Notes: generated by a model not told the origin, from the sequence alone. Shown: positions 22,501-32,695, counted from the first letter of the stretch. The stretch: DNA of 64,000 bases from Alphaproteobacteria bacterium (GCA_018654745.1 JABILA010000094.1:1-64000); one strand, 5' to 3'. Translations and numbers: made by a program.

Positions 22501-25255
22501 TACCGGTGAAATATTCCTGGCTGCCCAAAAACATCTCGAAGCAGGTCAATTGGCCGAAGCGGAAATCCTGTTCGAGAAAGTACTGAAGTTACAACCGGAT
22601 CACCTCTCGGCCTGTCAAAACCTTGTGAATGTTCGAAACCAACTAGGCGATCAGCATTTATTAAACGGTCGACCTGAGATTGCCCTTATCTGCTATCAAC
22701 AGGCTTCATTGCTGGATAAACAAAACCCTGGCATCTACAACAATCAGGGGCGTGCTTTGCTCGCGCTTGGCCAAATTGGTGAGGGAATTGAACGCTTTAA
22801 GAGCGCGCTGGCAATCGATCCCGTCAACACAAATTTTCGATTTAATCTGGCCCTGGGACTTTCCGGCCTTGGTGATTTTGCTCAGTCAATTGGTCATTTC
22901 AGGAAAACACTAAGAGACAGGCCAGACTGGCCTGAAGCTATTTTCGGCCTGGCAACAGCCCTGAGTAGAACTGGCAATCATGATGAGGCCGTCATATTTT
23001 TTCGCCAGGGTCTCCATCTGCAACCTGAACACCCAGACATACAAACAGAACTTGCGTCTTGCCTGATCGCAATAGATAAACAAGTCGAAGCGCTGTCAAT
23101 ATTGACCAATATTCTCAAAGCGCACCCCCGGAATCCGCAAGCACACTTCTTATCAGCAGGCTTGAGCTTTAGAGCTGGCCGCAACGAAGACGCTGTTATG
23201 CACAACAGGGTGTCGCTGGAAAATGGCGGTGATATTCCCGGAAACAGTGTCAATATGGCTAATGCGCTTACTGCTCTGCGCAAACCAGGCGAAGCGATTA
23301 AGGTCCTGCGAGAAGCGATCAAAAACATCCCTGCAAATGGGGAAGTCTGGCTTGCCCTTGGCAACGTTTTCTCAAAGGACGATCAGCCCACCTTGGCAAT
23401 TGATGCCTTTCGGAAATCCATCAAAGTTGATCCGACCAATGCCCTGGCTGCCAACAACCTCTCCATGGCATTGCTTCAAAACGGTGACCCGGATAAAGCA
23501 TTGAAACTGGCTTTGGAAAACAGCAATACATTCGCAGACGATGCTGTCACATGGGGCTGTCTGGGTGCAGTATTGTTGTCCCTTGAACAATTCGATCAGG
23601 CACTTGCTACGCTAGACAAATCCCTGAATTTGGAACCCGATGTTGTCAGTGTCCTTCAGAACAAGGGCAAAACCCAGCATCGTCTCGGCCAATACAAACA
23701 TTCGCTGCAAACTTATCGCCGGATTGCAGCTCTATCACCTGACAATTCACGTTCACACTTTAATCTTGGCAACATCCTGCAAACACTCTTCCGTCATGGC
23801 GAGGCAATAGAAGCCTACAGACAGGTTTTAGAAATCGACGACACTGATACTTCCGCCTGGTCGCTTCTGGCGCATTCCCTGAACCAGGAATGTCGCTGGG
23901 AGGAACTGGAGGAGGTAAGGGCTAAGGTCATAGAGCAAACTCGAAAAGAAATAGATTCGGATACCAATATTACAACGTCCCCATTTAGTCTTTTGCAATT
24001 GTCCGCGCCCGGCGATGTACGTCTTGCTTCGGCACGTCAAAGCGCACGCGCAGCCGAAAAATTGAGTCTGAAACGCCGAACACAATCTCCCCTGATCTTG
24101 TCACCAAAAGAAGGGGACAAGTTGCGGATTGGCTACATATCTCCTGACTTCAGAAATCATAGTGCCGGGCGTGCTTTTCTTGAATTGATGAGGCACCACG
24201 ACAAGAATAAAAATGTCTTTCATGGTTATTCCACATCACTAATTCAGGACAATGTCACCACTGAACTGGCTGCAAATTTTCATACCTTCACCCAACTCGG
24301 GAACAAGCCATTTGCAGATTCAGCTCAAATTATTCACGACGACGACATCGATATACTTGTTGATCTCGCAGGACATACCAAAGGGTCTCGCCTCGAGATA
24401 CTCGCTGAGCGGCCAGCCCCTGTACAGGTACACTATTTGGGATACGGTCATACAATCGGCGCGGACTATGTTGATTGGCTGCTTACAGACGAAATCCGTA
24501 CACCGGCATCTGAAGTCGCTCACTGCCATGAAAACGTTGTCTATTTGCCCAATACCACACTGCCTGTTTACGTTCCCTCCCCCGCTTCCGGAAGTAATAA
24601 TGAAATCCTCCGGCCGAGCAAACTCAGCGAAGGGTTACCGGAGAACGGCTTTGTTTTCGCCAATTTCAACGGACACTACAAGTTTGATCAGGAAATTTTT
24701 TCTGCCTGGATGAAAATTCTTCGCGAAACCCCGAATGCGATATTGTGGCTGATGCATGCTGAAGGTGGAAGTGTTGCAAACCTGAGCAAAGCTGCTGAGA
24801 ATTCGGGCGTCGACCCGTCTCGCCTTGTTTTTGCTCAAAAATGCAGTAACCAACAACACCTTGCCAGGCTAGCTCTGGCAGATATTGCACTAGATACATT
24901 TCATCATGCTGGTGGCGTCACCACGACCGACGCTTTATGGGCCGGCGTTCCGGTGTTGACTTTGTTGCAGGACGACATGATAGACAGGATGGGCGCTTCC
25001 TTACTGACCGCCGCCCACCTACCCGAACTAATTGCCACTTCCGTTGACAACTATGTTGAACGTGCTCTGACATTGCAAAAAAATCGCGGGTCCCTGGATG
25101 AGCTCAAAACCAGATTAATATCCAGTTATAAGACCGCTCCACTATTTGATACTCCCAGGTTGGCAAAGGATATTGAGGTCGCCTATGAAGCCATATGGCA
25201 TGCCCACATCAATGGAAACAAGCCAAAGATCTTGCGGCCCGACATCAAAAATTGA
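22493..25255 (+). CDS. TPR plus GT41 (SPINDLY/OGT-type) glycosyltransferase 1
   Basis: A 920-residue protein: TPR repeats (about 1-510) and a C-terminal GT41 domain (about 540-890). OGT hallmarks are present: His in YISPDFRNHSAGR, ILVDLAGHTKGSRLE, RPAPVQVHYLGYG, Lys in NFNGHYKFD and HHAGGVTTTDALWAGVPVL. Such enzymes add a sugar to Ser/Thr of proteins bound by the TPR. The start is a TTG at 22493 (TTGCCTGA overlap with the previous stop) with AGAAGG ten bases upstream; no suitable ATG exists near. It is followed by two repeat elements. Confidence 0.85.
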   Translation: MPDTGEIFLAAQKHLEAGQLAEAEILFEKVLKLQPDHLSACQNLVNVRNQLGDQHLLNGRPEIALICYQQASLLDKQNPGIYNNQGRALLALGQIGEGIERFKSALAIDPVNTNFRFNLALGLSGLGDFAQSIGHFRKTLRDRPDWPEAIFGLATALSRTGNHDEAVIFFRQGLHLQPEHPDIQTELASCLIAIDKQVEALSILTNILKAHPRNPQAHFLSAGLSFRAGRNEDAVMHNRVSLENGGDIPGNSVNMANALTALRKPGEAIKVLREAIKNIPANGEVWLALGNVFSKDDQPTLAIDAFRKSIKVDPTNALAANNLSMALLQNGDPDKALKLALENSNTFADDAVTWGCLGAVLLSLEQFDQALATLDKSLNLEPDVVSVLQNKGKTQHRLGQYKHSLQTYRRIAALSPDNSRSHFNLGNILQTLFRHGEAIEAYRQVLEIDDTDTSAWSLLAHSLNQECRWEELEEVRAKVIEQTRKEIDSDTNITTSPFSLLQLSAPGDVRLASARQSARAAEKLSLKRRTQSPLILSPKEGDKLRIGYISPDFRNHSAGRAFLELMRHHDKNKNVFHGYSTSLIQDNVTTELAANFHTFTQLGNKPFADSAQIIHDDDIDILVDLAGHTKGSRLEILAERPAPVQVHYLGYGHTIGADYVDWLLTDEIRTPASEVAHCHENVVYLPNTTLPVYVPSPASGSNNEILRPSKLSEGLPENGFVFANFNGHYKFDQEIFSAWMKILRETPNAILWLMHAEGGSVANLSKAAENSGVDPSRLVFAQKCSNQQHLARLALADIALDTFHHAGGVTTTDALWAGVPVLTLLQDDMIDRMGASLLTAAHLPELIATSVDNYVERALTLQKNRGSLDELKTRLISSYKTAPLFDTPRLAKDIEVAYEAIWHAHINGNKPKILRPDIKN

Positions 25256-25361
25256 CTAGAGCGTTTCCGGGTTTCACGGAAACGCAGCGTTGCCTCAACC
25301 CCCTTGGTATGAGCCAATAAGCGAAGTAATATTGATTCCGTTTAGACCGGAATCGCCCTAG
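25256..25361. repeat. MITE/REP-like intergenic element, copy 1
   Basis: A 106-bp unit from CTAGAGCG to CCCTAG. It contains the hairpins GCGTTTCCG-GGTTTCA-CGGAAACGC and GATTCCG-TTTAGAC-CGGAATC, joined by a GTTGCCTCAACCCCCTTGG segment. It starts one base after the stop of the preceding gene and is highly similar to copy 2. Confidence 0.8.
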
Positions 25362-25409
25362 CCTGGATTACAACGGCGAAACGATTTATTAACCCTGATT
25401 TCCTATATA

Positions 25410-25514
25410 CTAGAGCGTTTACGGGTTTGACGGAAACGCAGCGTTGCCTCAAGCCCCTTGGTATGCGCCAATAGAATAAGCATAAGCGATTCCGTTTATC
25501 CGGAATCTCCCTAG
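25410..25514. repeat. MITE/REP-like intergenic element, copy 2
   Basis: A 105-bp unit, also CTAGAGCG to CCCTAG, with the hairpins GCGTTTACG-GGTTTGA-CGGAAACGC (one mismatch) and GATTCCG-TTTATC-CGGAATC. Its last bases CTAG run directly into GAGG, so the element end forms part of the AGGAGG ribosome site of the next gene (ATG at 25521). The two copies are separated by 48 bp. Confidence 0.8.
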
Positions 25515-25520
25515 GAGGTT

Positions 25521-28175
25521 ATGATCGATCCACAAAGTTCCTTTCAGGAAGCGCTTGTCCATCATAAGGCTGCGCGCCTGAATGATGCGGCACGTCTGTA
25601 TCTCGAAACAATCGAACATGACCCTGGACATACCGATGCTATGTGCAACTTTGCAGCATTGCGGTCCACTCAAGGTGCGTTTGACGAAGCCGGACAATAT
25701 TTTGAGATGGCTCTGGGACTGATACCCAATGACGCAGATATTCTGACAAATTATGCCAATATGCTGTCTCGTCAGGGGTTACGGGACAAGGCGGAAGCTC
25801 GTTACAGAAAAGCATTGGAAGTTGCCCCTTCCTCAATTTCCAGCTGTCTGGGTCTGGGGCAACTCTTGCTCACGGAACGCAGGATAAGCGAGGCCGTCAG
25901 TACATTTCGCCAGGCTGTGGATATCAAGCAAGACAGTTCGGAAGCGTGGCGTCTATTGGCATCCGCACAGATAGAAGCTGGTCAGACAGCTGAGGCAGTT
26001 GCTTCATTAGGCAAATGTCTTGAACTTGACCCGAGGGACAGTTCGGCGGCCTTTTCATTTGGTATTTTGTTAAGAAACCAGGGTAACCTTGAACAAGCCA
26101 TCGCGTTTTTTCAGCGCGCATTACAAAATAGCAACCACACGACAGCATGTGTTATTGCCGCAAATCTGGCTGAAGTTCTGGGTGACACCGGTCAAAAAAT
26201 CGAGGCTATCAAGGTTCTGAATGAAGTCCTGAAGCACTTTCCGGATTTTACCGAGGGCTGGAATAACCTTGGCACACTCTATCTGGGCCTTGACCGTTTT
26301 GACGAAGCGACCGCTGCCTACAAAAAATGCCGTGCATTGTCGCCAGACAACATGATAGTTGCCAATAACCTGGCCGCTGCTTTTTTGAAATCCGGGCATC
26401 CGGAAAAATCACTTGCCTTGTATCAAAAGAATTTGACGACCTGGCCTGATCAGGCCGATACGTTATCGGGTCTCGGCAATGTGCTGGTGTCACTGGAGAG
26501 CTTCGATGACGCGATAGAAGCCTATACAAGCGCCATCGAACTTTCACCTGAAAACCTCGATGCATTACACGGGCGGGCTGTCGCTAACCATCGACGTGCT
26601 TCGATGTTTGGAGGTACAGAATATTATAGTGCAGCACTGAAGGACTATCACACGGTAGCCACGCTGGATCCCATGCACCTCCATGCTCATCAGAATATGG
26701 GCCTGCTGTTGCAGTTGCTGGATGAGCATGAAAAAGCGATCACGGCCTTTCGTCGCGTTTTACAAGCCGACCCCCGATACCTTGCAGCCTATTCTTCCAT
26801 GGCTCATTCCCTGCAACATTGCTGTCAGTGGGAAAACCTGGATGCCACCATCGACCGTGTTGTCGCTTTGACCCGCGAGGAGATGGATTCTGGCAATGAT
26901 ATAACTGCGTCACCATTTAACCTGCTGCAGTTGTCAGCGCCTGGTGACGTAAGACTTGCATCTGCAAAGCAGGTTGCAAACATGTACAAACGTATTGCCG
27001 GAACAGGTGACGGACTGAATTTTACCTACAAAAAACCCTCAGACGGTAAATTGCGCATCGGTTACATGTCCCCGGATTTTCGTGGTCACAGCGTCGGCAG
27101 AGCCTTTGAAGAATTACTGGCCGCCCATGACCGCGACAATTTTACACTTTATGGCTATTACACTGGCACCAATGATGATGAAGTTACGACTCGTTTGAGA
27201 CGCGACTTTGACGTCTTTCGAGAACTGACCAACACCCCTTTTCGCGATGCTGCAAAAGTTATTAATGACGACGGCATTGATATCCTTGTCGATTTGGCAG
27301 GCCATACAAAGGGCTGCCGATTTGAAGTTCTGGCGTTGAGGCCAGCACCAATACAGGCGCACTTTCTCGGATACGGATTTACGACGGGTGCGGACTACAT
27401 CGACTGGCTCATTACCGACAAAATCAAAACCCCTGAAGAAGAACGCCCCTGGGTCGAAGAAAACCTTGCCTGGCTCCCCAATCAGTGCTTGCCGGCGTCT
27501 CGCCCGATCATATCGACAGAAACGTTCACACGTGAACAGTTTGGCCTGCCCCAGGATGCATTTGTTTTTGCGGACTTTAACAGTCACTTCAAAATTGACC
27601 CGGAAGTGTTCTCAGCCTGGATGAGAATTTTGCGCAAGGCACCAGACTCAATATTATGGCTCATCGACTTTCAGGGCCCCGGCAACGAAGCATTGAAACG
27701 CGAAGCCAGCGCCAGAGGCGTTGATCCCTCGCGTATCATATTTGCCGACAAATATCCAAATGATGTACACCTCGCCCGTCTCGCTCTGGCAGACCTTGCA
27801 CTGGACACATATCACCACGCTGGTGGTGTAACGACTACAGATGCCTTGTGGGCCGGACTACCGGTTCTAACGATCATGCATGAAGGCATGGTTGACAGAT
27901 TGGGTGGGTCCGTTCTGACTGCCGCCGGGTTACCAGAACTGATCGCGTCGTCACTCGACGATTATATGCGCAAGGCTTTGGCTTACTTTGAAGATCCCGA
28001 TAGCCTGCAGCGGTTGAAGGTCAAGTTGAAAGACAATCAGGCCACGGAACCCCTGTTCGATACACCTCGATTAACCCGGGATCTGGAAGCCATTTTCACG
28101 GAAATGTGGAATCGATATGAAGACGGTGCCGAGCCAGGCACCATCGAACTTGCCCCCGTTCCTGCTGATGGCTGA
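25521..28175 (+). CDS. TPR plus GT41 (SPINDLY/OGT-type) glycosyltransferase 2
   Basis: An 884-residue protein with TPR units (about 1-470) and a GT41 domain (about 505-865): YMSPDFRGHSVGRAFEELL, ILVDLAGHTKGCRFE, FNSHFKIDPEVFSAWMRIL and HHAGGVTTTDALWAGLPVL. Compared with the neighbours the catalytic His and Lys positions are kept. The start has AGGAGG seven bases upstream, partly supplied by the repeat element. It overlaps the next gene by 8 bp. It is most similar to the preceding GT41 protein and probably arose by tandem duplication. Confidence 0.87.
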   Translation: MIDPQSSFQEALVHHKAARLNDAARLYLETIEHDPGHTDAMCNFAALRSTQGAFDEAGQYFEMALGLIPNDADILTNYANMLSRQGLRDKAEARYRKALEVAPSSISSCLGLGQLLLTERRISEAVSTFRQAVDIKQDSSEAWRLLASAQIEAGQTAEAVASLGKCLELDPRDSSAAFSFGILLRNQGNLEQAIAFFQRALQNSNHTTACVIAANLAEVLGDTGQKIEAIKVLNEVLKHFPDFTEGWNNLGTLYLGLDRFDEATAAYKKCRALSPDNMIVANNLAAAFLKSGHPEKSLALYQKNLTTWPDQADTLSGLGNVLVSLESFDDAIEAYTSAIELSPENLDALHGRAVANHRRASMFGGTEYYSAALKDYHTVATLDPMHLHAHQNMGLLLQLLDEHEKAITAFRRVLQADPRYLAAYSSMAHSLQHCCQWENLDATIDRVVALTREEMDSGNDITASPFNLLQLSAPGDVRLASAKQVANMYKRIAGTGDGLNFTYKKPSDGKLRIGYMSPDFRGHSVGRAFEELLAAHDRDNFTLYGYYTGTNDDEVTTRLRRDFDVFRELTNTPFRDAAKVINDDGIDILVDLAGHTKGCRFEVLALRPAPIQAHFLGYGFTTGADYIDWLITDKIKTPEEERPWVEENLAWLPNQCLPASRPIISTETFTREQFGLPQDAFVFADFNSHFKIDPEVFSAWMRILRKAPDSILWLIDFQGPGNEALKREASARGVDPSRIIFADKYPNDVHLARLALADLALDTYHHAGGVTTTDALWAGLPVLTIMHEGMVDRLGGSVLTAAGLPELIASSLDDYMRKALAYFEDPDSLQRLKVKLKDNQATEPLFDTPRLTRDLEAIFTEMWNRYEDGAEPGTIELAPVPADG

Positions 28176-30591
28176 TCAAGACTTTGACGAACTGGTGGGC
28201 CAGGTAGAACTGGCTTTGCAAAATGGCGACATTCCGTCAGCCCAAAATTTTCTTGAAATCGCTGCTGCTCAAGCCCCGGACACAACGCTGGCTCACTTTC
28301 AATTGGGCAGCCTGAAGTTCAATCTGGGGGATTTCAAAGGGGCAATTCACCACTTCAAACAAGCTACTATCCTGGATCTGGAACTTCCTGAACCATGGCA
28401 GAACATGGGTTTGGCGCTGGAAGCAATGCTCCAATTTGAGGAAGCCATCCCTGCTTTCAGTCGCGCAACTGAATTAGCGCCTGATTGGCTCGATCCGTGG
28501 AAATCTTTGGGCTGTACCCTTGCCCGCCTGGACCGCTCTGCCGAAGCGATTAAGCCATTGGAAACAGCGAATAAACTTGCGCCAAATGATAGTCAGATCA
28601 CATTTTTTCTCGGTAATTCGTATCTTGCCGCTGGCGATTCCAATAATGCTGTCAGCACCCTGGGAATAGCCGCTGTTTTGTCGCCCGATGACGCAGATGT
28701 CTTGAATAACCTCGGCCAGGCTTTCGAGCTATCCGGTGATCTTGATAGTGCTGCAAATGCCTATGGCAATGCCAGAAAATCGTCGCCAGATCATCTTCGT
28801 GCAAACAGGGGATATGCCCGGACATTATTGCAATTAAAGAGGGGCGCAGAAGCGGAAGTCGCCTTGCGACAAATTATTTCCCTGAAACCGGAAGAACCTG
28901 AGGCCTATGTGGAGCTGGGTAGTTATCTGCAAAACAACCAGCGCAATCGCGAAGCAGCAGACATCATGCTCAAGGCCGTCAATTTTGCCGGTGATGATCC
29001 GATTCTGGTCAATAATCTTGCCGTATCTCTCGCCAGCATAGGTGAATATTCCAAAGCCAAAAAATGGTACGACAAACTGATACAGCTGGTTCCAGACCGC
29101 GCGGGTCCGCTTGTTAATTATGCGACAATGCTGGAAATGCTGGAGCGGTCGGACGAAGCTCTTGTCATGCTGCAGCACGCCGTCAGGATAGATCCATCCT
29201 ACGCTCCTACATACTCACTTCTTGTCCACGGCAAGTTGAGACAATGCCAATGGGACAATCTTGAGGCGCTTGTGACCCGGATCATTGACGATTCAAAACA
29301 AGAGATTTCGGAAGGAAAACGCCTTTCCGCATTACCTTTTGTCCTTCTGGCCTTACCTGTACCGCTGGATATCAGACTGGAAGCTTCACGCCAACTGGCA
29401 ACAACTGCCCGGTCGAGCGTACTGGCACCAACGCAAGAGACCCCATTCCACCACAATCCACAAAGTACATCTCGCAAAATCCGGGTCGGATATATTTCTC
29501 CCGATTTTCGAATGCACAGTGTAGGTATGTGTTTCCGGTCCATCGTGACTAATCACGACCGCCAGAAGTTTGAAGTTTTTGGCTATCACATGGCTACAAA
29601 GCCAGACGATGATACGACAACATTTTTCAAAGAGTCGTTTGATACGTTCCGCGATATTCGCGAACTTTCCACTGCTGATGCCGCCCGACTCATTCATGAA
29701 GATGGTATTGATATTCTGGTTGATCTGGCAGGGCACACACGGGGTTCCCGGATCGAAATACTTGCGCTGAAGCCGGCTCCCGTTCAAGTGCACTATCTGG
29801 GATATGGTGCCACAACAGGTGCTGATTTTATCGATTACCTGATTACAGATGACACGGTGATGAACGAAGAAGCCTCTCGTTGGTGCAGTGAAGCATTGGC
29901 CTTTCTTCCACAAACCTTTATGCCGCCACTTGGCCTCCCTTGCCCAGCAAATACGCTGGATCGCCGGGAAGAAGGATTGCCGGAAAATGGTTTTGTTTTC
30001 TCAAATTTCAGCGCGCATTACAAAATCGACCCTGAAATATTTTCAATCTGGATGAGAATACTGAAACGCACACCAGGAAGCGTATTGTGGTTGATTTCCG
30101 GATCCGAAAAGAGTGTCGAAAACCTGCGCAAAGAAGCAAAAGCCCGCGGTGTCGACCCGGAAAGATTGATCATGGCCCAACGTTGTGATCACGAAACTCA
30201 TCTCGCCCGGCATCATCTGGCGGATTTATGTCTGGACAATTATTTCCACGCTGGTGGCGCAACCACACTTGAGGCCCTTTCATGTGGACTTCCAGTCCTG
30301 ACCCATCAGGGCCCTTACCCCAACTCCCGTACAGGCGCTGGTATGTTGAAAGCAGCAGGTCTTTCGGAATTGGTTGCCAGGGATTTGACTGAATATGGGA
30401 AAATTGCACTTGAACTCGCACAGTCTCCCGATCGCATGTCTGCTCTGAGAAATCACCTGTCCGGAGACAAACAGGCACTCCCCTTGTTTAACAACATTCT
30501 TTTTGTATCCCGTCTTGAGCAACTTCTATTCGGAATGTGGGAAAAATATCAGACGGGTGAACCAGCAGACACAATACGGCTTGATGATTAG
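28168..30591 (+). CDS. TPR plus GT41 (SPINDLY/OGT-type) glycosyltransferase 3
   Basis: An 807-residue protein with a shorter TPR array (about 1-395) and a GT41 domain (about 435-800): YISPDFRMHSVGMCF, ILVDLAGHTRGSRIE, FSAHYKIDPEIFSIW and FHAGGATTLEALSCGLPVL. The last motif differs from TTTDALWAG in its sisters, which may mark another donor or acceptor. The ATG at 28168 (ATGGCTGA overlap with the stop upstream) fits the family start just before the first TPR; an in-frame ATG at 28117 is possible. A strong terminator follows. Confidence 0.85.
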   Translation: MADQDFDELVGQVELALQNGDIPSAQNFLEIAAAQAPDTTLAHFQLGSLKFNLGDFKGAIHHFKQATILDLELPEPWQNMGLALEAMLQFEEAIPAFSRATELAPDWLDPWKSLGCTLARLDRSAEAIKPLETANKLAPNDSQITFFLGNSYLAAGDSNNAVSTLGIAAVLSPDDADVLNNLGQAFELSGDLDSAANAYGNARKSSPDHLRANRGYARTLLQLKRGAEAEVALRQIISLKPEEPEAYVELGSYLQNNQRNREAADIMLKAVNFAGDDPILVNNLAVSLASIGEYSKAKKWYDKLIQLVPDRAGPLVNYATMLEMLERSDEALVMLQHAVRIDPSYAPTYSLLVHGKLRQCQWDNLEALVTRIIDDSKQEISEGKRLSALPFVLLALPVPLDIRLEASRQLATTARSSVLAPTQETPFHHNPQSTSRKIRVGYISPDFRMHSVGMCFRSIVTNHDRQKFEVFGYHMATKPDDDTTTFFKESFDTFRDIRELSTADAARLIHEDGIDILVDLAGHTRGSRIEILALKPAPVQVHYLGYGATTGADFIDYLITDDTVMNEEASRWCSEALAFLPQTFMPPLGLPCPANTLDRREEGLPENGFVFSNFSAHYKIDPEIFSIWMRILKRTPGSVLWLISGSEKSVENLRKEAKARGVDPERLIMAQRCDHETHLARHHLADLCLDNYFHAGGATTLEALSCGLPVLTHQGPYPNSRTGAGMLKAAGLSELVARDLTEYGKIALELAQSPDRMSALRNHLSGDKQALPLFNNILFVSRLEQLLFGMWEKYQTGEPADTIRLDD

Positions 30592-30603
30592 ATTGGCACA
30601 ATA

Positions 30604-30636
30604 AAAAGGGCCGGGGTATCAACCCCGGCCTTTTTT
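30604..30636. terminator. Bidirectional rho-independent terminator
   Basis: AAAAAGG then GCCGGGGT-ATCA-ACCCCGGC then CCTTTTTT: a 9-bp GC stem flanked by A and T runs. It ends the plus-strand CMP-sugar/TPR-glycosyltransferase operon and the minus-strand flagellin gene at 30689. Confidence 0.92.
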
Positions 30637-30688
30637 ATTCTCGAAATATTCCACCCCGGCAAGCCAGGAAACTGTGAAAATTCCGCTA

Positions 30689-31510
30689 TCAATTACCCTG
30701 GAACAAATTCAGAATGTGCTGTGGGCCCGAGTTTGCAATGGAAAGAGATTGAACTCCAAGTTTTTGTTTAACTTGTTGGGCCTGCAAATTGGCACTTTCT
30801 GCTCCAAGATCCGCGTCGATCAGATTGCCGACACCTTCTTTGAGGATATCTTGCAACTGAGTCGTAAACTTAGCCTGATTGTCGATTTGATTTGCAGAAG
30901 ATCCAAGCGACGCCTGCTGGGCGGACGCGGTACTAATTGCAGAATCAATCGCAGTTAAGGCGGTTTGAGAATTGGCAACGCTATCCAGACTAAGGGTATC
31001 AATTCCCAGTCCACCGGCGCTGAAATCCTGCGCGACAACAGTCATCCGATTACCGTTGTCATCTTTCAGAACATCAAGATTGCCTGAACCCGCCTTGATC
31101 AGATTAGTTCCATTAAAGCTGGCTGATTCCACAATAGAACCGGCTTGATCACGCAGAGAATTGAATTCAGCATTCAGGGCTTCTCGCGATGTCGCGTCAA
31201 GACCTTCCTGGTTTGCCTGAACGGCAACTGACTTCATCTCAATGAGCAAATCAGATACAGCCTGAGCGCCTACTTCGGCGACACCAACGGAGCTTTGGGC
31301 GAAGTTCAGACCACTTTTTACAGCGCCTGCACCGCCAATATCACCAAGCAATCTTTGTGCTATGGCCAAAGTGGCTGCGTCGTCTTTCGGACTGTTTATT
31401 TTAAGACCAGTAGAAATACGGTTGTTCGTATTTCCAACAGACTTTGTTGTCTGATTCAGCTTTTGCAGCGCATTAAATGCGCCGGAATTTGTATTTATGG
31501 ATTGCACCAT
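30689..31510 (-). CDS. Divergent flagellin
   Basis: A 273-residue flagellin with conserved D0/D1 ends (INTNSGAFNALQKLNQTTKS ... RISTGLKINSPKDDAATLAIAQRL and LGVQSLSIANSGPQHILNLFQGN) and a short middle. It is clearly separate from the six other flagellins: the end sequences differ at many positions and the central part (LDVLKDDNGNRMTVVAQDFSAGG) is unique. It has no adjacent flaF. No clear sigma-54 promoter was found in the 336-bp gap before it, so it may be controlled differently. It could form a distinct filament segment, as minor flagellins do. Confidence 0.9.
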   Translation of the reverse strand: MVQSINTNSGAFNALQKLNQTTKSVGNTNNRISTGLKINSPKDDAATLAIAQRLLGDIGGAGAVKSGLNFAQSSVGVAEVGAQAVSDLLIEMKSVAVQANQEGLDATSREALNAEFNSLRDQAGSIVESASFNGTNLIKAGSGNLDVLKDDNGNRMTVVAQDFSAGGLGIDTLSLDSVANSQTALTAIDSAISTASAQQASLGSSANQIDNQAKFTTQLQDILKEGVGNLIDADLGAESANLQAQQVKQKLGVQSLSIANSGPQHILNLFQGN

Positions 31511-31846
31511 AACTAAACCCTTTTTCTATTTCCGGCTGAGGCTTCTCCCCCTCCGGCGGGCCAATGCGTGTGCTTCTGCGACGCTTGTTTTCAATTGGCG
31601 GACAATTGAATACTTCACCCAATCATCCCCGGTATTCAAGGTGGATTTATCACCACCCATTACCACGGACACACGTCCAACCAATTTAATCTTTGTAAAC
31701 TTTACCCTTTATTAACCAACGAAGCAAGGTTTAAAACCATGACATCGCGAGCATCAAAAACACTCGCTTTGCCAATATCAAAATCGGGATCTGAAAGGAA
31801 GTTCCGGCTCCACCGACGATGCCAGTGGAACCGGAATTTCTTACAC
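31511..31846. other. Gap between divergent flagellin and flagellin array B
   Basis: No gene is seen in these 336 bases. The right part holds the array B terminator (31799-31839). TTTATTAACC at 31708-31717 also occurs upstream of two GT41 genes. No GG-N10-GC element was found on the minus strand. Confidence 0.5.
31799..31839 (-). terminator. Terminator-like hairpin after flagellin array B
   Basis: AAGTTCCGGCTCCAC (31799-31813) pairs with GTGGAACCGGAATTT (31825-31839), 13 of 15 Watson-Crick with two positions that can wobble in RNA, and an 11-base loop. The following bases are pyrimidine-rich but not a pure T tract. Confidence 0.7.
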
Positions 31847-32662
31847 CTAACCGAACAGGGCCAGAATGCTTTGTGGGCCTGAATTTGCAATCGACAAAGC
31901 CTGCACACCAAGCTGTTGCTTGATTTGCAAGGACTGCAAGGCAGCACTTTCTTCAGCCAGGTCAGCGTCGACAAGGTTGCCTACACCTTCCTTCAGAATG
32001 TCGACCAACTGAATAGTAAATTCAGCCTGGACGTCAATTCGTTTGGATGAAGAACCCAATGATGCCAAAGAGGAAGTCACCGAGTTGATAGCTGCATCGA
32101 TTTTGGTTAATGCAGTTACAGCACCCGCAGACAGATCCAATGAAGCGCTCTGAATGCCAAGGGTTGTGGCGTCCATGCTTTGTGCAGAAACCGAGATGGT
32201 ACTGCCATCCACTGTCGAAAGAACCGTCAAGGCACTTGCAGCAGATGTGATCAGGTTCTTGCCGTTGAATTCAGCCGTTTTCACGATTGTTTCCAACTGA
32301 TCACGAAGGCTGGTGAAGTCGTTATTCAAAGCAGTTCTGGAAGCAGTATCCAGTCCAGCCTGATTGGCCTGAACAACTTTGGCCTTCATTTCAGTCAACA
32401 TGTCGGCCACAGCCTTACCAGCTGTAATCGCCACGTTAACTGTAGCCTCACCATTTGAAAGTGCTGTTTTAACAGCACCCATGCCGGCGATATCACCACG
32501 CATACGCTGTGCAATAGCGTAGGTAGCAGCATCATCTTTCGGGCCGTTCACTTTAAGGCCGGTCGTGATGTGCAGCTGGGTTGTCTCCAACATTTTGTTG
32601 GATTTGTTCAGGTTCTGCAAAGCCAGCATTGCGCCGACGTTTGTATTTACTGACATTCCCAT
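31847..32662 (-). CDS. Flagellin B3 (array B, central type 1)
   Basis: A 271-residue flagellin, third of array B in transcription order. Ends are almost identical to the two array-B sisters (MGMSVNTNVGAMLALQNLNK, KRIDVQAEF, SANSGPQ-type end with SILALFG). The middle (SAQSMDATTLGIQSASLDLS) matches the first array-A flagellin at 38498, not its neighbours. An AGGAG precedes the start and a GACGTC hairpin lies in the short spacer upstream. It is probably cotranscribed from the sigma-54 promoter at 34505. The Ser/Thr-rich middle is a plausible glycosylation area. Confidence 0.93.
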   Translation of the reverse strand: MGMSVNTNVGAMLALQNLNKSNKMLETTQLHITTGLKVNGPKDDAATYAIAQRMRGDIAGMGAVKTALSNGEATVNVAITAGKAVADMLTEMKAKVVQANQAGLDTASRTALNNDFTSLRDQLETIVKTAEFNGKNLITSAASALTVLSTVDGSTISVSAQSMDATTLGIQSASLDLSAGAVTALTKIDAAINSVTSSLASLGSSSKRIDVQAEFTIQLVDILKEGVGNLVDADLAEESAALQSLQIKQQLGVQALSIANSGPQSILALFG

Positions 32663-32695
32663 TGTAGATGTCTCCTATTCTGAGAGCATTTAAAC

